From assembly GCF_036898465.1 (NCBI RefSeq), contig NZ_JARUMJ010000001.1, forward strand, positions 4,526,001 through 4,590,000: DNA of 64,000 nt, written 5' to 3'. The stretch comes from Streptomyces sp. B21-105. Lineage in GTDB: Bacteria; Actinomycetota; Actinomycetes; Streptomycetales; Streptomycetaceae. The translations under genes were made by a program, and so were the position numbers. The first letter of the stretch is position 1. Each line of letters opens with the position of its first letter. The notes under the pieces are model-generated. The model worked only from the letters and a program-made list of their open reading frames with translations. It did no database searches and was not told where the DNA came from. This document shows positions 51,231 to 61,530 of the stretch, piece by piece.

Positions 51231-51292
51231 GGGTCAGCGGGTCAGGGGTCAGCGGGTCAGAGGTCAGGGGGTCAGGGGTCAGGGGTCAGGGT
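51231..51292. repeat. GGGTCAG heptamer tandem repeat
   Basis: About eight copies of GGTCAG with one or two extra G (GGGTCAGCG, GGGGTCAG) in tandem, 24 bases beyond the acyl-CoA ligase stop codon. The remaining spacer (50927-51230) has a GC-rich hairpin CTCCCCCC/GGGGGGAG (about 51124) but no gene. Confidence 0.85.
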
Positions 51293-51315
51293 GCTGACCT
51301 GCTCCGCTTCACGCG

Positions 51316-52971
<1,656 letters not shown>

Positions 52972-53032
52972 GGCGTCCTCCCAGGGCGGCGACATTGCCT
53001 ACGCGGTGGTAACGGTTGTGCTGATTCTGCGC

Positions 53033-53050
53033 ACATACCGCGCGGTATGT
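53033..53050. promoter_or_regulatory. Perfect 18-bp palindrome ACATACCGCGCGGTATGT
   Basis: Fully symmetric site 62 bases before the acyl-CoA ligase start and 85 bases from the sigma-factor stop codon. Length and symmetry suit a TetR-family dimer; overlaps the expected ligase promoter. Operator function is inferred. Confidence 0.75.
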
Positions 53051-53134
53051 CACTAGGCGGCGGTGATCGATCAGATCACGTCCCAGCCCCGGCCCGTCAC
53101 GTTCAAGCCCTGGTCAAAACACCACTTCGGCCCG

Positions 53135-53683
53135 CTATCTCACAAGTCCCAGCTCAGGGTCCTCGCGCAGCTTGCCGAGCGCCCGCGACACTGCCGACTT
53201 CACGGTGCCCACGGAGACGCCTAGCACTTCGGCCGTTTGGGCTTCGCTGAGGTCCTCGTAGTACCTGAGGACCACCATCGCGCGCTGCCGCGCGGGCAGC
53301 TTCATGATCGCGTGCCACATCGCGTCGTGCAGTGCCTGCCGCTCGGCCGGGTCGTCGCCGCCGACGTCGGGCTCCGGCTCCGGCAGCTCGTCGCACATGT
53401 ACTCGTCGACCTTGCGCTTGCGCCACTGCGACGTGCGGGTGTTCACCAGGGCCCGGCGCACGTAACCGTCGAGCGCCCGGTGGTCCTCGATCCGCTCCCA
53501 CGCGACGTACGTCTTGGCGAGGGCGGTCTGCAGCAGGTCCTCCGCGTCGTTCGGGTTCGCGGTCAGCGACCTGGCGGTACGCAGCAGCACCGGCTGACGG
53601 GCTCTGACATACGAGGCGAAGGACGGATACGGTGAGGGCCGCGTCCTGCCGTTCGACGCGCTGGTGCAGACGGATGTGGTCAT
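53135..53683 (-). CDS. SigE-family ECF RNA polymerase sigma factor
   Basis: 182 residues. Region 2 (about 25-95): FASYVRARQPVLLRTARSLT, NPNDAEDLLQTALAKTYVAW, ALDGYVRRALVNTRTSQWRK. Region 4 (about 118-175): MWHAIMKLPARQRAMVVLRY, YEDLSEAQTAEVLGVSVGTV, KSAVSRALGKLREDP. It belongs to the short actinobacterial SigE-family ECFs, with no visible anti-sigma gene next to it. The acidic spacer between domains (ELPEPEPDVGGDDPAE) is longer than in many. Signal and regulon unknown. Confidence 0.92.
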   Translation of the reverse strand: MTTSVCTSASNGRTRPSPYPSFASYVRARQPVLLRTARSLTANPNDAEDLLQTALAKTYVAWERIEDHRALDGYVRRALVNTRTSQWRKRKVDEYMCDELPEPEPDVGGDDPAERQALHDAMWHAIMKLPARQRAMVVLRYYEDLSEAQTAEVLGVSVGTVKSAVSRALGKLREDPELGLVR

Positions 53684-53808
53684 GGCTCCACGCTAGGTTC
53701 GCCTGCCGGGCGGGCGGATCGGCCGCAGGTCCCTAAGACGCGTCCCTCTCAGGTTGTAGGGGTGGCGCCTGCCCCACCTCCTACAGGTGGACGAGCCACC
53801 ACCCCCCG

Positions 53809-53945
53809 TCGGGGATGACCCTGGCCCCATCGCCCTTCGGGGATGGCCCTGGGCCCTTCCCCGTCGGGACGACCCTGGCCCCTCCACCCCTCGGGGAAGC
53901 CCATGGCCCCTCCACCCCTCGGGGATGACCCTGGGCCCCTGAACC
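53809..53945. repeat. Imperfect 26-30 bp tandem repeats, five units
   Basis: Units resembling TCGGGGATGACCCTGGCCCC, then TCCACCCC, repeat about five times with substitutions in the gap 53684-54094 between the sigma gene and the end of the Ltp2-like gene. Each unit can form a GGGG/CCCC stem. No gene is seen in this 400-bp gap. Confidence 0.75.
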
Positions 53946-54094
53946 TCGCGGCCGTGCGCTCCTGGGCGTACGCGGGCTCCTTGACCGTGCACACCAGGCC
54001 GCCGTCGCGCCACCCCTCGCGCCATCGCCGGATGCTGCCGGCGGCACGGACCCGCTGGGTCCGTCCTCGGGCTCTCAGGACGCCACTCGGGCTC

Positions 54095-55264
54095 TCAGGC
54101 GTCCGAGACCAGTACCAGGCCCGAGGTCGGCACGCCGGTTCCCGCCGTCACCAGCGCCCGTGCGGCGTCCGGCACCTGGTTCACGGACGTGCCCCGCAGC
54201 TGCCGTACGGCCTCCGCGATGCCGTTCATCCCGTGCAGGTAGGCCTCGCCGAGCTGGCCGCCGTGGGTGTTCAGCGGCAGCCGGTCCTCCGTCACGAAAC
54301 CGGCGGCCTCGCCCGGCGCGCAGAAGCCGAACTCCTCCAGCTGCATCAGCACGAACGGGGTGAAGTGGTCGTACAGGATCCCCACGTCGATGTCGGCCGG
54401 CGCCAGCCCGGAGGTCCGCCACAGCTGACGGGCGACCACGGACATCTCCGGCAAGCCCGTCAGGTCGTCGCGGTAGAAGCTGGTCATCTGCTCCTGGGCC
54501 CGGGCCGCCCCCTGCGCCGCGGCGGCGATCACGGCGGGCGGCCGCGCCAGGTCGCGGGCCCGCTCCACCGAGGTGACGACCAGGGCCTGGCCGCCGTCGG
54601 TCTCCTGGCAGCAGTCCAGCAGCCGCAGGGGTTCGGCGATCCAACGGGACGCCGCGTGGTCCGCGAGGGTGATCGGACGGCCGTGGAAGTAGGCGGCCGG
54701 GTTGTGCGCCGCGTGCCGGCGGGCCGTGACGGCCACCGGGCCGAAGGCCTCCTGCGCCGTCAACCCGTACGCGTACAGGTACCGCTGGGCCGCCATCGCC
54801 ACCCAGGACGCGGGGGTGAGCAGCCCGAACGGCAGCGCCCAGCCGAGTGCCGCCCCCTCGGCCGACGGCTCCCGGTGCTGCACCCCCGAGCCGAAGCGGC
54901 GTCCCGAACGCTCGTTGAAGGCGCGGTAGCAGACGACGACCTCGGCCACGCCCGCCGCCACGGCCAGCGCCGCCTGCTGCACGGTCGCGCAGGCCGCCCC
55001 GCCGCCGTAGTGGACCCGCGAGAAGAAGGACAGCTCGCCCATCCCGCAGGCCTGCGCCACGGTGATCTCCGGGCTGGTGTCCATCGTGAACGTCACCATC
55101 CCGTCCACGTCGGCCGGCACGAGGCCCGCGTCGTCCAGTGCGGCTCGTACCGCCTCCGCCGCCAGCCGCAGTTCGCTGCGCCCGGAGTCCTTGGAGAACT
55201 CCGTCGCTCCGATCCCGACGACGGCGGCCCGCCCCCCGAGCCGATCGCGCTCCCGCACACTCAT
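54095..55264 (-). CDS. Thiolase-like lipid-transfer protein (Ltp2-like side-chain aldolase)
   Basis: 389 residues. Thiolase fold: AAVVGIGATEFSKDSGRSEL, AVRAALDDAGLVPADVDGMV, SRVHYGGGAACATVQQAALA, then C-terminal VGILYDHFTPFVLMQLEEFG and LPLNTHGGQLGEAYLHGMNG. This is the SCP-x/Ltp2 group. In actinobacterial steroid degradation, Ltp2 pairs with the DUF35 domain of ChsH2 to cleave the propionyl side chain by retro-aldol reaction. Last of three overlapping genes in the order ChsH2-like, ChsH1-like, Ltp2-like. Substrate here is uncertain; few Streptomyces degrade sterols fully. Confidence 0.85.
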   Translation of the reverse strand: MSVRERDRLGGRAAVVGIGATEFSKDSGRSELRLAAEAVRAALDDAGLVPADVDGMVTFTMDTSPEITVAQACGMGELSFFSRVHYGGGAACATVQQAALAVAAGVAEVVVCYRAFNERSGRRFGSGVQHREPSAEGAALGWALPFGLLTPASWVAMAAQRYLYAYGLTAQEAFGPVAVTARRHAAHNPAAYFHGRPITLADHAASRWIAEPLRLLDCCQETDGGQALVVTSVERARDLARPPAVIAAAAQGAARAQEQMTSFYRDDLTGLPEMSVVARQLWRTSGLAPADIDVGILYDHFTPFVLMQLEEFGFCAPGEAAGFVTEDRLPLNTHGGQLGEAYLHGMNGIAEAVRQLRGTSVNQVPDAARALVTAGTGVPTSGLVLVSDA

Positions 55265-55704
55265 CGAGCCCCCGCCTCCGACCCGGCTTCCGCTCCCGCT
55301 CCCGCTCCCGCTCCCGCTCCCGCTCCCGGGACGGTGAGCGTGACCGTGCCGGTGACATGACGGCCGACGCCGTTGTCCCCGGTGACCCGCACCACGGCGG
55401 TGTCCCCGTCGACCTCCTCGATCCGGCCTCTCAACACCATGGTGTCGCCCGGGTGGTTGGGCGCCCCGAGCCTGATGGCCACCTTGTGCAGCACGGCCGT
55501 CGGGCCGAACCGGTCGGTGAGGTAGCGGCCGACCAGGCCGTTGGTCGTGAGGATGTTCATGAAGATGTCGGGCGACCCCTTCTGCCGGGCGAGTTCCGGG
55601 TCGTGGTGGACGTCCTGGTAGTCGCGCGAGGCGAGGGCGCCGGCCACGATCAGGGTGCGGGTGACCTCGATCTCCAGCGGCGGCAGCACGTCACCGGCCT
55701 TCAT
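55261..55704 (-). CDS. MaoC-like hydratase (ChsH1-like)
   Basis: 147 residues, one hotdog domain: IVAGALASRDYQDVHHDPEL is the hydratase motif region (Asp and His), followed by GSPDIFMNILTTNGLVGRYL and VAIRLGAPNHPGDTMVLRGR. Ends in a slippage-type Gly-Ala repeat (GAGAGAGAGAEAGSEAGAR), coded by CTCCCG units, just before the 4-base overlap with the Ltp2-like gene. In the known complex ChsH1 forms a heterodimeric enoyl-CoA hydratase with the MaoC half of ChsH2. Overlaps on both sides imply a stoichiometric complex. Confidence 0.85.
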   Translation of the reverse strand: MKAGDVLPPLEIEVTRTLIVAGALASRDYQDVHHDPELARQKGSPDIFMNILTTNGLVGRYLTDRFGPTAVLHKVAIRLGAPNHPGDTMVLRGRIEEVDGDTAVVRVTGDNGVGRHVTGTVTLTVPGAGAGAGAGAGAEAGSEAGAR

Positions 55705-56639
55705 ACGGCTCCCTCACGCGCGCGGAACACGGGCAGCGTCAACTCGTCGTCGTACGTACGGAACTCCAGCTCCACGGGCATGCCGACGCGCACCTTGTCG
55801 TAGGGGACGTCCACCACGTCGCTGATCACCCGGACGCCCTCGGCGAGTTCGATCAGCCCCACCGCGTAGGGCGGGGAGAACGCCGGGAAGGGCGGGTGGT
55901 GCATCACCACGTACGAGAAGACCGTCCCCGCGCCGCCCGCCTCGACGACGTCCCACTCGGCCGCGCCGCACGCGTTGCAGCCCGGGAGCCACGGGAACCG
56001 GAGGGTGTCGCAGTCGGCACAGCGCTGGATGAGGAAGCGGCGGTCGCGGACGCCCTCCCAGAAACCGGCGTTGTCGCGGTTCACGACGGGGCGGGGGCGG
56101 TGCTCGCGCGGTCGCGACGTCCGCTTGGCCGGGGCGTACTTGAGGATGCGGAAGCGGTGGGTGCCGACGAGCGTCCCGGCCACGCGCACATCCGTCCGGG
56201 TCGTGACGAAGTAGCCGGCGCCCAGCTTGGTGGTCTTGCGCGGCGAGACCGACTCGATCACCGTGTCGAATGCGACCTCGTCACCCGGCCGCAGGGGGCG
56301 CAGATACTCCTGCTCGCAGTCGGTGGCCACCACCGCGGTGCAGCCCGCGCCGTCGAGCAGGGTGAGCAACTCGTCGTAGGCCTGCGCACGCCCCTGGGTG
56401 GCCTGGGCGGCCGGATCGTCCCCGCCGCCCAGGCCGCCCAGGCCACGCATGATCCACGCCTGCAGCATGGTGGGCGGGGCGATCGCGCCGAGACCGGTGT
56501 ACGCGGGGTTGCGATCGCCCATCGCCTCGCACCAGTGCCGGATCATGGGCACGTTGACGGGGTCCCGGCCGGTGCCGGCGACGGCGGCGGGACAGCCCTC
56601 GTAGGCCTTGAGCCGCGCGTGGAGATCGTCGTCGTCCAC
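55701..56639 (-). CDS. MaoC-DUF35 fusion protein (ChsH2-like)
   Basis: 312 residues from the GTG at 56639 (GGAAGGAG about 7 bases upstream). Hotdog MaoC-like domain about 10-170 (IRHWCEAMGDRNPAYTGLGA; IAPPTMLQAWIMRGLGGLGG). Then a DUF35 part: a rubredoxin-like zinc ribbon with Cys207, Cys210, Cys221, Cys224 (RCADCDTLRFPWLPGCNACG) and an OB fold (GAGTVFSYVVMHHPPFPAFS). The fusion and gene order match M. tuberculosis ChsH2-ChsH1-Ltp2. The DUF35 part would recruit the aldolase. First gene of the operon; a palindrome 69 bases upstream is a likely operator. Confidence 0.88.
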   Translation of the reverse strand: MDDDDLHARLKAYEGCPAAVAGTGRDPVNVPMIRHWCEAMGDRNPAYTGLGAIAPPTMLQAWIMRGLGGLGGGDDPAAQATQGRAQAYDELLTLLDGAGCTAVVATDCEQEYLRPLRPGDEVAFDTVIESVSPRKTTKLGAGYFVTTRTDVRVAGTLVGTHRFRILKYAPAKRTSRPREHRPRPVVNRDNAGFWEGVRDRRFLIQRCADCDTLRFPWLPGCNACGAAEWDVVEAGGAGTVFSYVVMHHPPFPAFSPPYAVGLIELAEGVRVISDVVDVPYDKVRVGMPVELEFRTYDDELTLPVFRAREGAV

Positions 56640-56707
56640 GACCGCACTCCTTCCAGGACCGGGACGGGAGAGGCGTGAGGAGACTGATTGCCGAAGACAG
56701 AAGGATT

Positions 56708-56724
56708 TCTGACTGTCCGTCAGA
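56708..56724. promoter_or_regulatory. Palindrome TCTGAC-N5-GTCAGA before the ChsH2-like gene
   Basis: Exact 6-bp arms, 69 bases upstream of the operon start and 143 bases before the divergent Prim-Pol gene. The CTGAC-N-GTCAG pattern suits TetR-type regulators of acyl-CoA metabolism. It does not resemble the KstR box. Confidence 0.65.
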
Positions 56725-56866
56725 TGACGACCTCTGTCAAGCCTTCGCCAAGCCTTCACCAAGGTCACCGACGCCTCGCATCCCGCCCCGCACCGCACCG
56801 CCGCAGACCCCCCGCGCCACCGGCCATCCCCTTCCCCATTTCGAACATATGTACGACAATAGAGGT

Positions 56867-57796
56867 ATGGCCACCACCGACCGGTTCCCCCGGCAGGCCA
56901 CCACGCTGGCCCTCGCCCATGCCCTGTCGGCCGCCGAACGCGGCCTGGCCGTCATCCCCCTGTCCCGGACCAAGCTCCCGGCCCTGCGCTCCCCCCACCG
57001 GGCCGAACACCACGACGACCCCCGCGACGCCCCCACTGCCTCCGCCACCCCCGCCGCCCCGCCCTGCCACGGCGAATGCGGCCGCCCCGGCCACGGCGTG
57101 TACGACGCCACCACCGACCCCGCCCGCATTCGCGCGCTCTTCGCCGCCGCCCCCTGGGCCACCGGATACGGCATCGCCTGCGGCCTGCCCCCGCACCACC
57201 TCATCGGCGTCGACCTGGACACCAAGTCCGGCACGGACTCCTCATCGGCCTTGCGCGAACTGGCCCTGCGGCACCTCTTCACGATCCCGCCGACGGTCGT
57301 CGTCCTCACGCCGTCCGGCGGACGGCACCTCTGGCTCACCGGCCCGCCGGACGTCGTCGTCCCCAACTCGGCCGGCCGGCTCGCCCCCGGCATCGACATC
57401 CGCGGCGCCGGCGGCTACCTGGTCGGCCCCGGATCCCGCACCGCCCACGGCGTCTACGCCGCCGACCCCGGCAGCGCCCACCTCCCGCCGGCGCCCTGTC
57501 CGCCCTCCCTGCTGCGGCTGCTGGTCCCACCGCCGCGCCCCGCCCGCCCGGGACGGCAGCCTTCGGCGGGCGGTGCGCACGGCCGGGGCCTGATCCAGTT
57601 CGTCCTGGCCGCGCACGAGGGTCAGCGCAACACCCGGCTGTTCTGGGCGGCCTGCCGGGCCCACGAGAACGGCATCGCAGCGGAACTGACCGAGGACCTG
57701 ATCACCGCGGCCGTCCACACCGGCCTGACGGCCCGCGAGGCCCGGGAAACGATCGCGTCAGCCGCCCGAATGACGGCCCACCGCCCAGCTTCGTGA
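56867..57796 (+). CDS. Stand-alone bifunctional DNA primase/polymerase (Prim-Pol domain)
   Basis: 309 residues; ATG with GAGG just upstream. Prim-Pol (AEP) domain about 10-215: LAHALSAAERGLAVIPLSRT, Cys-containing insert CHGECGRPGHGVYDATTDPA, the metal-binding LIGVDLDTKSGTDSSS (DxD), then VVVLTPSGGRHLWLTGP (sxH-like basic site) and IDIRGAGGYLVGPGS. The C terminus (about 235-309) is a small helical primase-associated domain. No helicase part, unlike plasmid Rep proteins, and no replication genes nearby. These orphan actinobacterial Prim-Pols may serve repair or be relics of mobile elements. Confidence 0.85.
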   Translation: MATTDRFPRQATTLALAHALSAAERGLAVIPLSRTKLPALRSPHRAEHHDDPRDAPTASATPAAPPCHGECGRPGHGVYDATTDPARIRALFAAAPWATGYGIACGLPPHHLIGVDLDTKSGTDSSSALRELALRHLFTIPPTVVVLTPSGGRHLWLTGPPDVVVPNSAGRLAPGIDIRGAGGYLVGPGSRTAHGVYAADPGSAHLPPAPCPPSLLRLLVPPPRPARPGRQPSAGGAHGRGLIQFVLAAHEGQRNTRLFWAACRAHENGIAAELTEDLITAAVHTGLTAREARETIASAARMTAHRPAS

Positions 57797-57972
57797 ACCC
57801 CGCCCACCGGCCGACGCAGCGCCCGTCAGCCCCCTGCCTCCGAGGATTGCTCGTCGGAAAAAGGAACGTCACCCCGGGCAAGGCACAACGAACAAGTGGT
57901 CATGATCAGGCGCGCGACTGGTCAAGAATCAGCCTGAAAAGGCTCGTTACCCCGACCGGACTGGAGAGCACC

Positions 57973-58278
57973 ATGCCCCGATGGGCCGTCCTGCAAACCG
58001 AAGGCGAGGCGGAGGGCTTCCGGTACTCCGTCCGCGGCGAACTCGAAGGGACCGAGGCCGAAGCGCTGGCCGGGATGCTGTACATGCTCGACACCTTCGA
58101 AGAGGCCCTGACCGCCGCGGGTCGGCGACGCCAGCAGAGACAGGTCTACCGCGTCTCCGAACGCAGCTACTTCGTCCGCGTCGAGAACCGGCTGTCGCGC
58201 AAGGAGGCCCACTTCACCCTCGCCGAACTCATAGCCGACACCCACGACGAGGGCCTCCCCGACACCGCGTACGCCTGA
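57973..58278 (+). CDS. Hypothetical 101-residue protein
   Basis: ATG at 57973 after CTGGAGAG. Reads MPRWAVLQTEGEAEGFRYSV, LEGTEAEALAGMLYMLDTFE, VYRVSERSYFVRVENRLSRK, AHFTLAELIADTHDEGLPDT. Alternating strand/helix pattern with a central helix. Full codon bias. No membrane part. Family not recognised; looks like a conserved small Streptomyces cytosolic protein. It follows Prim-Pol by 176 bases. Confidence 0.65.
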   Translation: MPRWAVLQTEGEAEGFRYSVRGELEGTEAEALAGMLYMLDTFEEALTAAGRRRQQRQVYRVSERSYFVRVENRLSRKEAHFTLAELIADTHDEGLPDTAYA

Positions 58279-58658
58279 CACGCAGACAAGCCGTCCCGGC
58301 CACGCCCTGGCCGGATTCCGGCGCCCACCAGAAGGGACGGCCCTCGTGGGGCTCAGGCTTCTGGCGGGGGGCACCGTTCGCGATCGCCGGCCGATCGGTG
58401 GCGTGGCGGGGAGCCACGGCCGAGGTCCAGGGTTCCGGTCAGCGGAAAATGAGGGGAACCGCTTGCACCAGCAGGGGCCAGAAAAACCGAACGCCGATCC
58501 TGATGCAGCAAGAGAGCGCTACAACTCAGACATGCAGGCATCACGAGCTGCGGTGCGGAATCTGTTTCGTGTGGAACTGTCCGTCGCCCACATGGGCTTG
58601 GCGATCACGATCACCGCAAGCGTCCTTGCAGGGGAAGGCTTGGTCGCCGAGTACGGGC

Positions 58659-58790
58659 GTGATCATCGCTGGCGGCTTTGCCGCGCTCTTCGTCGTCGCC
58701 CTGGCTGTAGTGCTCCTGGCCGGTAGCCGCGGGCGGAACGCCGTACGCACCGCATACGAATCTACCTTCGGCTGGGCAGAGTGGATCTAG
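58659..58790 (+). CDS. Possible 43-residue membrane peptide
   Basis: A GTG start gives MIIAGGFAALFVVALAVVLL, then AGSRGRNAVRTAYESTFGWA and EWI. One membrane helix with a basic then aromatic tail. The upstream sequence in another frame (MGLAITITASVLAGEGLV) is also hydrophobic, so this could be the second half of a frameshifted two-helix protein. No clear ribosome site for the GTG. Confidence 0.35.
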   Translation: MIIAGGFAALFVVALAVVLLAGSRGRNAVRTAYESTFGWAEWI

Positions 58791-58866
58791 CGCCGTGCCC
58801 CGACCGTGCCCGATGAACCGGGAAGTCCCAGGGAACAGCGGTGTCCTTCAGCCAAGGACCACGGCG

Positions 58867-58902
58867 ACGGCCCCCGACCGTATTTCCTGGTCGGGGGCCG
58901 TT
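58867..58902 (-). terminator. Terminator downstream of tRNA-Ser(TGA)
   Basis: ACGGCCCCCGACC / GGTCGGGGGCCGT, a 13-bp stem with a 9-base loop, 7 bases beyond the tRNA 3' end on the minus strand. Confidence 0.88.
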
Positions 58903-58908
58903 TCGCTG

Positions 58909-58995
58909 CGGTGGGTGTGGGATTTGAACCCACGGTGACATCGCTGCCACGACGGTTTTCAAGACCGTTCCCTTAGGCCGCTCGGGCAACCCACC
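58909..58995 (-). tRNA. tRNA-Ser(TGA)
   Basis: Minus strand: acceptor GGTGGGT/ACCCACC. Anticodon stem ACGGT/ACCGT around loop CTTGAAA gives TGA. Long variable arm; T arm GTGGGTTCAAATCCCAC. About 87 bases; CCA not encoded. Confidence 0.95.
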
Positions 58996-59800
58996 TACGC
59001 CCCGGCCCACCTGGGGCGGAGCGGGTACAGAGTACCCGGCGCGGGCGGTGCTCGGGGGGCGTGGTCCACACGGGGTCCACTGGCTCTGTCCACACCCGTG
59101 CCCAATGCGCCGATCACCAGCACCCGGCCCCCGCGTCACCCAGCCGACGCGAGCAAGCCTGGGGGCTGCGCTGACCTTGTTTGCATCCCCAGAACGTCCG
59201 TGTCTACCGAGTTACGACTTTGCTACTGATTCATGGTGGCTCGCCCCGCTCCGCGCCCGCGGAGCGGCCCCCGGTCGACCTGCGCTCAGGTCTCCGCCCC
59301 GCTCCAGCCCGGCCGGCGTCCGGGCCGCACGTTCAGCAATCGGCCGCCTGACGCTGGAGAAGGGATATGCCGTGGCTGGGGCTGTCGGCTCCAAGGCCCT
59401 ACGCACCCACTTGGCGCGAGCCTCGAAGATCACGGCACCAGCGTCGTGCTCACCTGACAGGCCCACAGGCTCCCAACGCGCCGGAGGCTTAAGGGGCCTG
59501 ATCACTCCCGCCAAAGCAGCTCCAGCCCAAGCCGCTACGCCGGCCTTGCTCGCACTCACGGCAGCCGTGCTCGTTCGCCCCTGAGCCGATACCACCTACT
59601 CCGAACGGGAAAGGGCCGAACCCGGAACGGCCTGTCTGAGCCGGTCGGTTCGGCTTTGATCCGGCCGACGCCCGGGCCTCCCGAGACCAAGCCGATGGCT
59701 CGGAATCAAGCACCGACACCACCAGCAGGGTGAAAAAACGCACCCCCTTACCCCCTTCAGCCTCTTATCTTCATGTACTTTCATACGCTTATTGCTAGTT
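58996..59800. other. 800-bp region without a convincing gene
   Basis: Frames are open on both strands (for example 59212-59595 minus; 59048-59584 plus), but none has a ribosome site, known motif or consistent codon bias. The minus-strand frame ARTPAGLERGGDLSAGRPGA resembles peptides often annotated in other Streptomyces from repeated sequence, so this may be a non-coding repeated segment. It becomes AT-richer from about 59750. Confidence 0.5.
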
Positions 59801-59812
59801 TTCGATTGGTAA

Positions 59813-59827
59813 GTGATGTTTCATCAC
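59813..59827. promoter_or_regulatory. GTGATG-TTT-CATCAC palindrome in an AT-rich promoter region
   Basis: Exact 6-bp arms in the AT-rich leader region, 160 bases before the ice-binding/collagen gene. Candidate operator; no regulator gene adjacent. Confidence 0.5.
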
Positions 59828-59987
59828 CCCATCTCCAAGCACTCGCGCCGCGGACCTCTATTCACGGCTACGGCCGCAGAACCTCGACACGAGACACGAC
59901 TTCTGGCCTGACCGGAACTCACTAGGAGAGCTCGGAATCCCTTTGCCGGGGCGACTGAGCTCAACGGCGACAAGAAAGGTCACCCCC

Positions 59988-61487
59988 ATGGCAGTGGTTG
60001 CCAACTCGTCCCGTTCGCCAGGCAAAATCCGTATAATCCATCGCCTCAAGACACGTCTTGCACTCTTGCCGGGTGTAGCGCTGCTGGCCACGGCCACGGT
60101 CGCGCTCACTTCAGGCGTAGCGCAGGCCGCAGAAGCCCCCGTCGAACTGGGGACGGCCAAGAGTTACGCGGTCCTGGCCGGTTCCACGATCACCAACACC
60201 GGCCCCACCGTCATCAACGGTGACGTGGGACTGAGTCCTGGCTCTTCGGTGACGGGCTTCTCATCCTCGACGCCCTCCGGCCCCGGGCAGATCTTCGGCG
60301 ATCTGCACGTGGCCGACGCCGAGGCCGCTCAGGCGAAGACGGATCTGACCACCGCCTACAACGATGCGGCTGGCCGAGGCCCTGGAGCCGCTGTTACAGC
60401 CGATCTCGGCGGACAGGTACTGGTCCCCGGCGTCTACACGGCCTCGTCGTCAATGGGACTCACCGGAGCCCTCACCCTCAACGCCAAGGGTGATCCCAAC
60501 GCCGTCTTCATCTTCCAGGCCGGATCGACACTGACCACCGCTTCGGCCAGCAGCGTCATCCTCGTCAACGGTGCACAGCCCTGCAACGTGTTCTGGAAGG
60601 TGGGCAGCTCCGCTACTCTCGGGACCAATTCCACCTTCGTGGGCACCATCATGGCCGACCAGTCGATCACGGTAACAACCGGCGCCAAGATCCAGGGCCG
60701 TGCCCTTGCGAGAATCGGCGCGGTAACGCTGGACGACAACGTCATCACAACGCCGATCTGCGCGACTGGCCCCACCGGCCCCACTGGGCCCGCCGGACCC
60801 GCCGGACCCGCCGGACCCGCCGGACCCGCCGGGCCTGCCGGGCCTGCCGGGCCTGCCGGGCCTGCCGGGCCTGCCGGACCCACGGGAGACACCGGCCCTG
60901 CCGGACCCGCCGGACCCGCCGGACCCGCCGGACCCAAGGGCGACACCGGACCTGCCGGACCTCAAGGTCCTGAAGGGTCCCAGGGACCCGCCGGACCTGC
61001 CGGACCCACGGGAGACACCGGACCTGCCGGACCTGCCGGACCCAAGGGCGACACCGGACCTGCCGGACCCACGGGAGACACCGGCCCTGCCGGACCTCAA
61101 GGTCCTGAAGGGTCCCAGGGACCCGCCGGACCTGCCGGACCCACGGGAGACACCGGACCTACCGGACCTGCCGGACCCAAGGGCGACACCGGACCCGCCG
61201 GACCTCAAGGCCCCAAGGGTCCCAAGGGGGACACCGGCCCGGTCGGACCTAAGGGCCCTAAGGGTCCCAAGGGGGACACCGGCCCGGTCGGACCTAAAGG
61301 ACCTAAAGGACCTAAAGGACCCCAGGGTCCTGCGGGACCTGGCGGTGAAGGTGATCACGGGCACCACGGCGACCACGGCCACCACGGCGACCACGGGCCC
61401 AACTGCCAAGAGCACCAAGGCAAACAGCCCTGGTGGCACGACGGGAAGCGCGTGTCGCTGACATCCCCGGCGGCGTGCAGGGACTAA
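59988..61487 (+). CDS. Secreted DUF3494 (ice-binding-like) protein with collagen-like Gly-X-Y tail
   Basis: 499 residues from the ATG at 59988 (AAAGG upstream). Signal peptide about 1-47 ending [12 protein letters not shown]3494 domain about 50-258: [74 protein letters not shown]. About 60 Gly-X-Y triplets follow (about 260-450), mostly GPAGPAG and GPKGDTG, with charge increasing toward the C terminus. A His/Asp-rich segment ([16 protein letters not shown]) and a short end with Cys ([17 protein letters not shown]) close the protein. No LPxTG. Probably a triple-helical extracellular adhesin or matrix protein. The His repeats could bind metal. Own promoter and terminator. Confidence 0.85.
   Translation: MAVVANSSRSPGKIRIIHRLKTRLALLPGVALLATATVALTSGVAQAAEAPVELGTAKSYAVLAGSTITNTGPTVINGDVGLSPGSSVTGFSSSTPSGPGQIFGDLHVADAEAAQAKTDLTTAYNDAAGRGPGAAVTADLGGQVLVPGVYTASSSMGLTGALTLNAKGDPNAVFIFQAGSTLTTASASSVILVNGAQPCNVFWKVGSSATLGTNSTFVGTIMADQSITVTTGAKIQGRALARIGAVTLDDNVITTPICATGPTGPTGPAGPAGPAGPAGPAGPAGPAGPAGPAGPAGPTGDTGPAGPAGPAGPAGPKGDTGPAGPQGPEGSQGPAGPAGPTGDTGPAGPAGPKGDTGPAGPTGDTGPAGPQGPEGSQGPAGPAGPTGDTGPTGPAGPKGDTGPAGPQGPKGPKGDTGPVGPKGPKGPKGDTGPVGPKGPKGPKGPQGPAGPGGEGDHGHHGDHGHHGDHGPNCQEHQGKQPWWHDGKRVSLTSPAACRD
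60770..61340 (+). repeat. Tandem DNA repeats coding the collagen-like tract
   Basis: Nine-base units (GCCGGACCC, GCCGGGCCT, CCTAAAGGA) and longer blocks such as the duplicated segment [20 protein letters not shown] (coded near 60958-61015 and again near 61096-61150) show recent slippage or recombination growth. Length is expected to differ between strains and may be misassembled. Confidence 0.9.
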
Positions 61488-61530
61488 GCGAAACCTCGTC
61501 TGCATCTCCTTGAGGCGAAGGGATATACGA

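Noticed and set aside
53809..53945. Possible CRISPR array
   Set aside because: Units are contiguous imperfect repeats without unique spacers, and no cas gene is in the window.
59212..59595. A 127-codon minus-strand frame and overlapping plus-strand frames
   Set aside because: No ribosome site or recognisable domain. The resemblance to peptides annotated in other genomes is better explained by a repeated non-coding segment.
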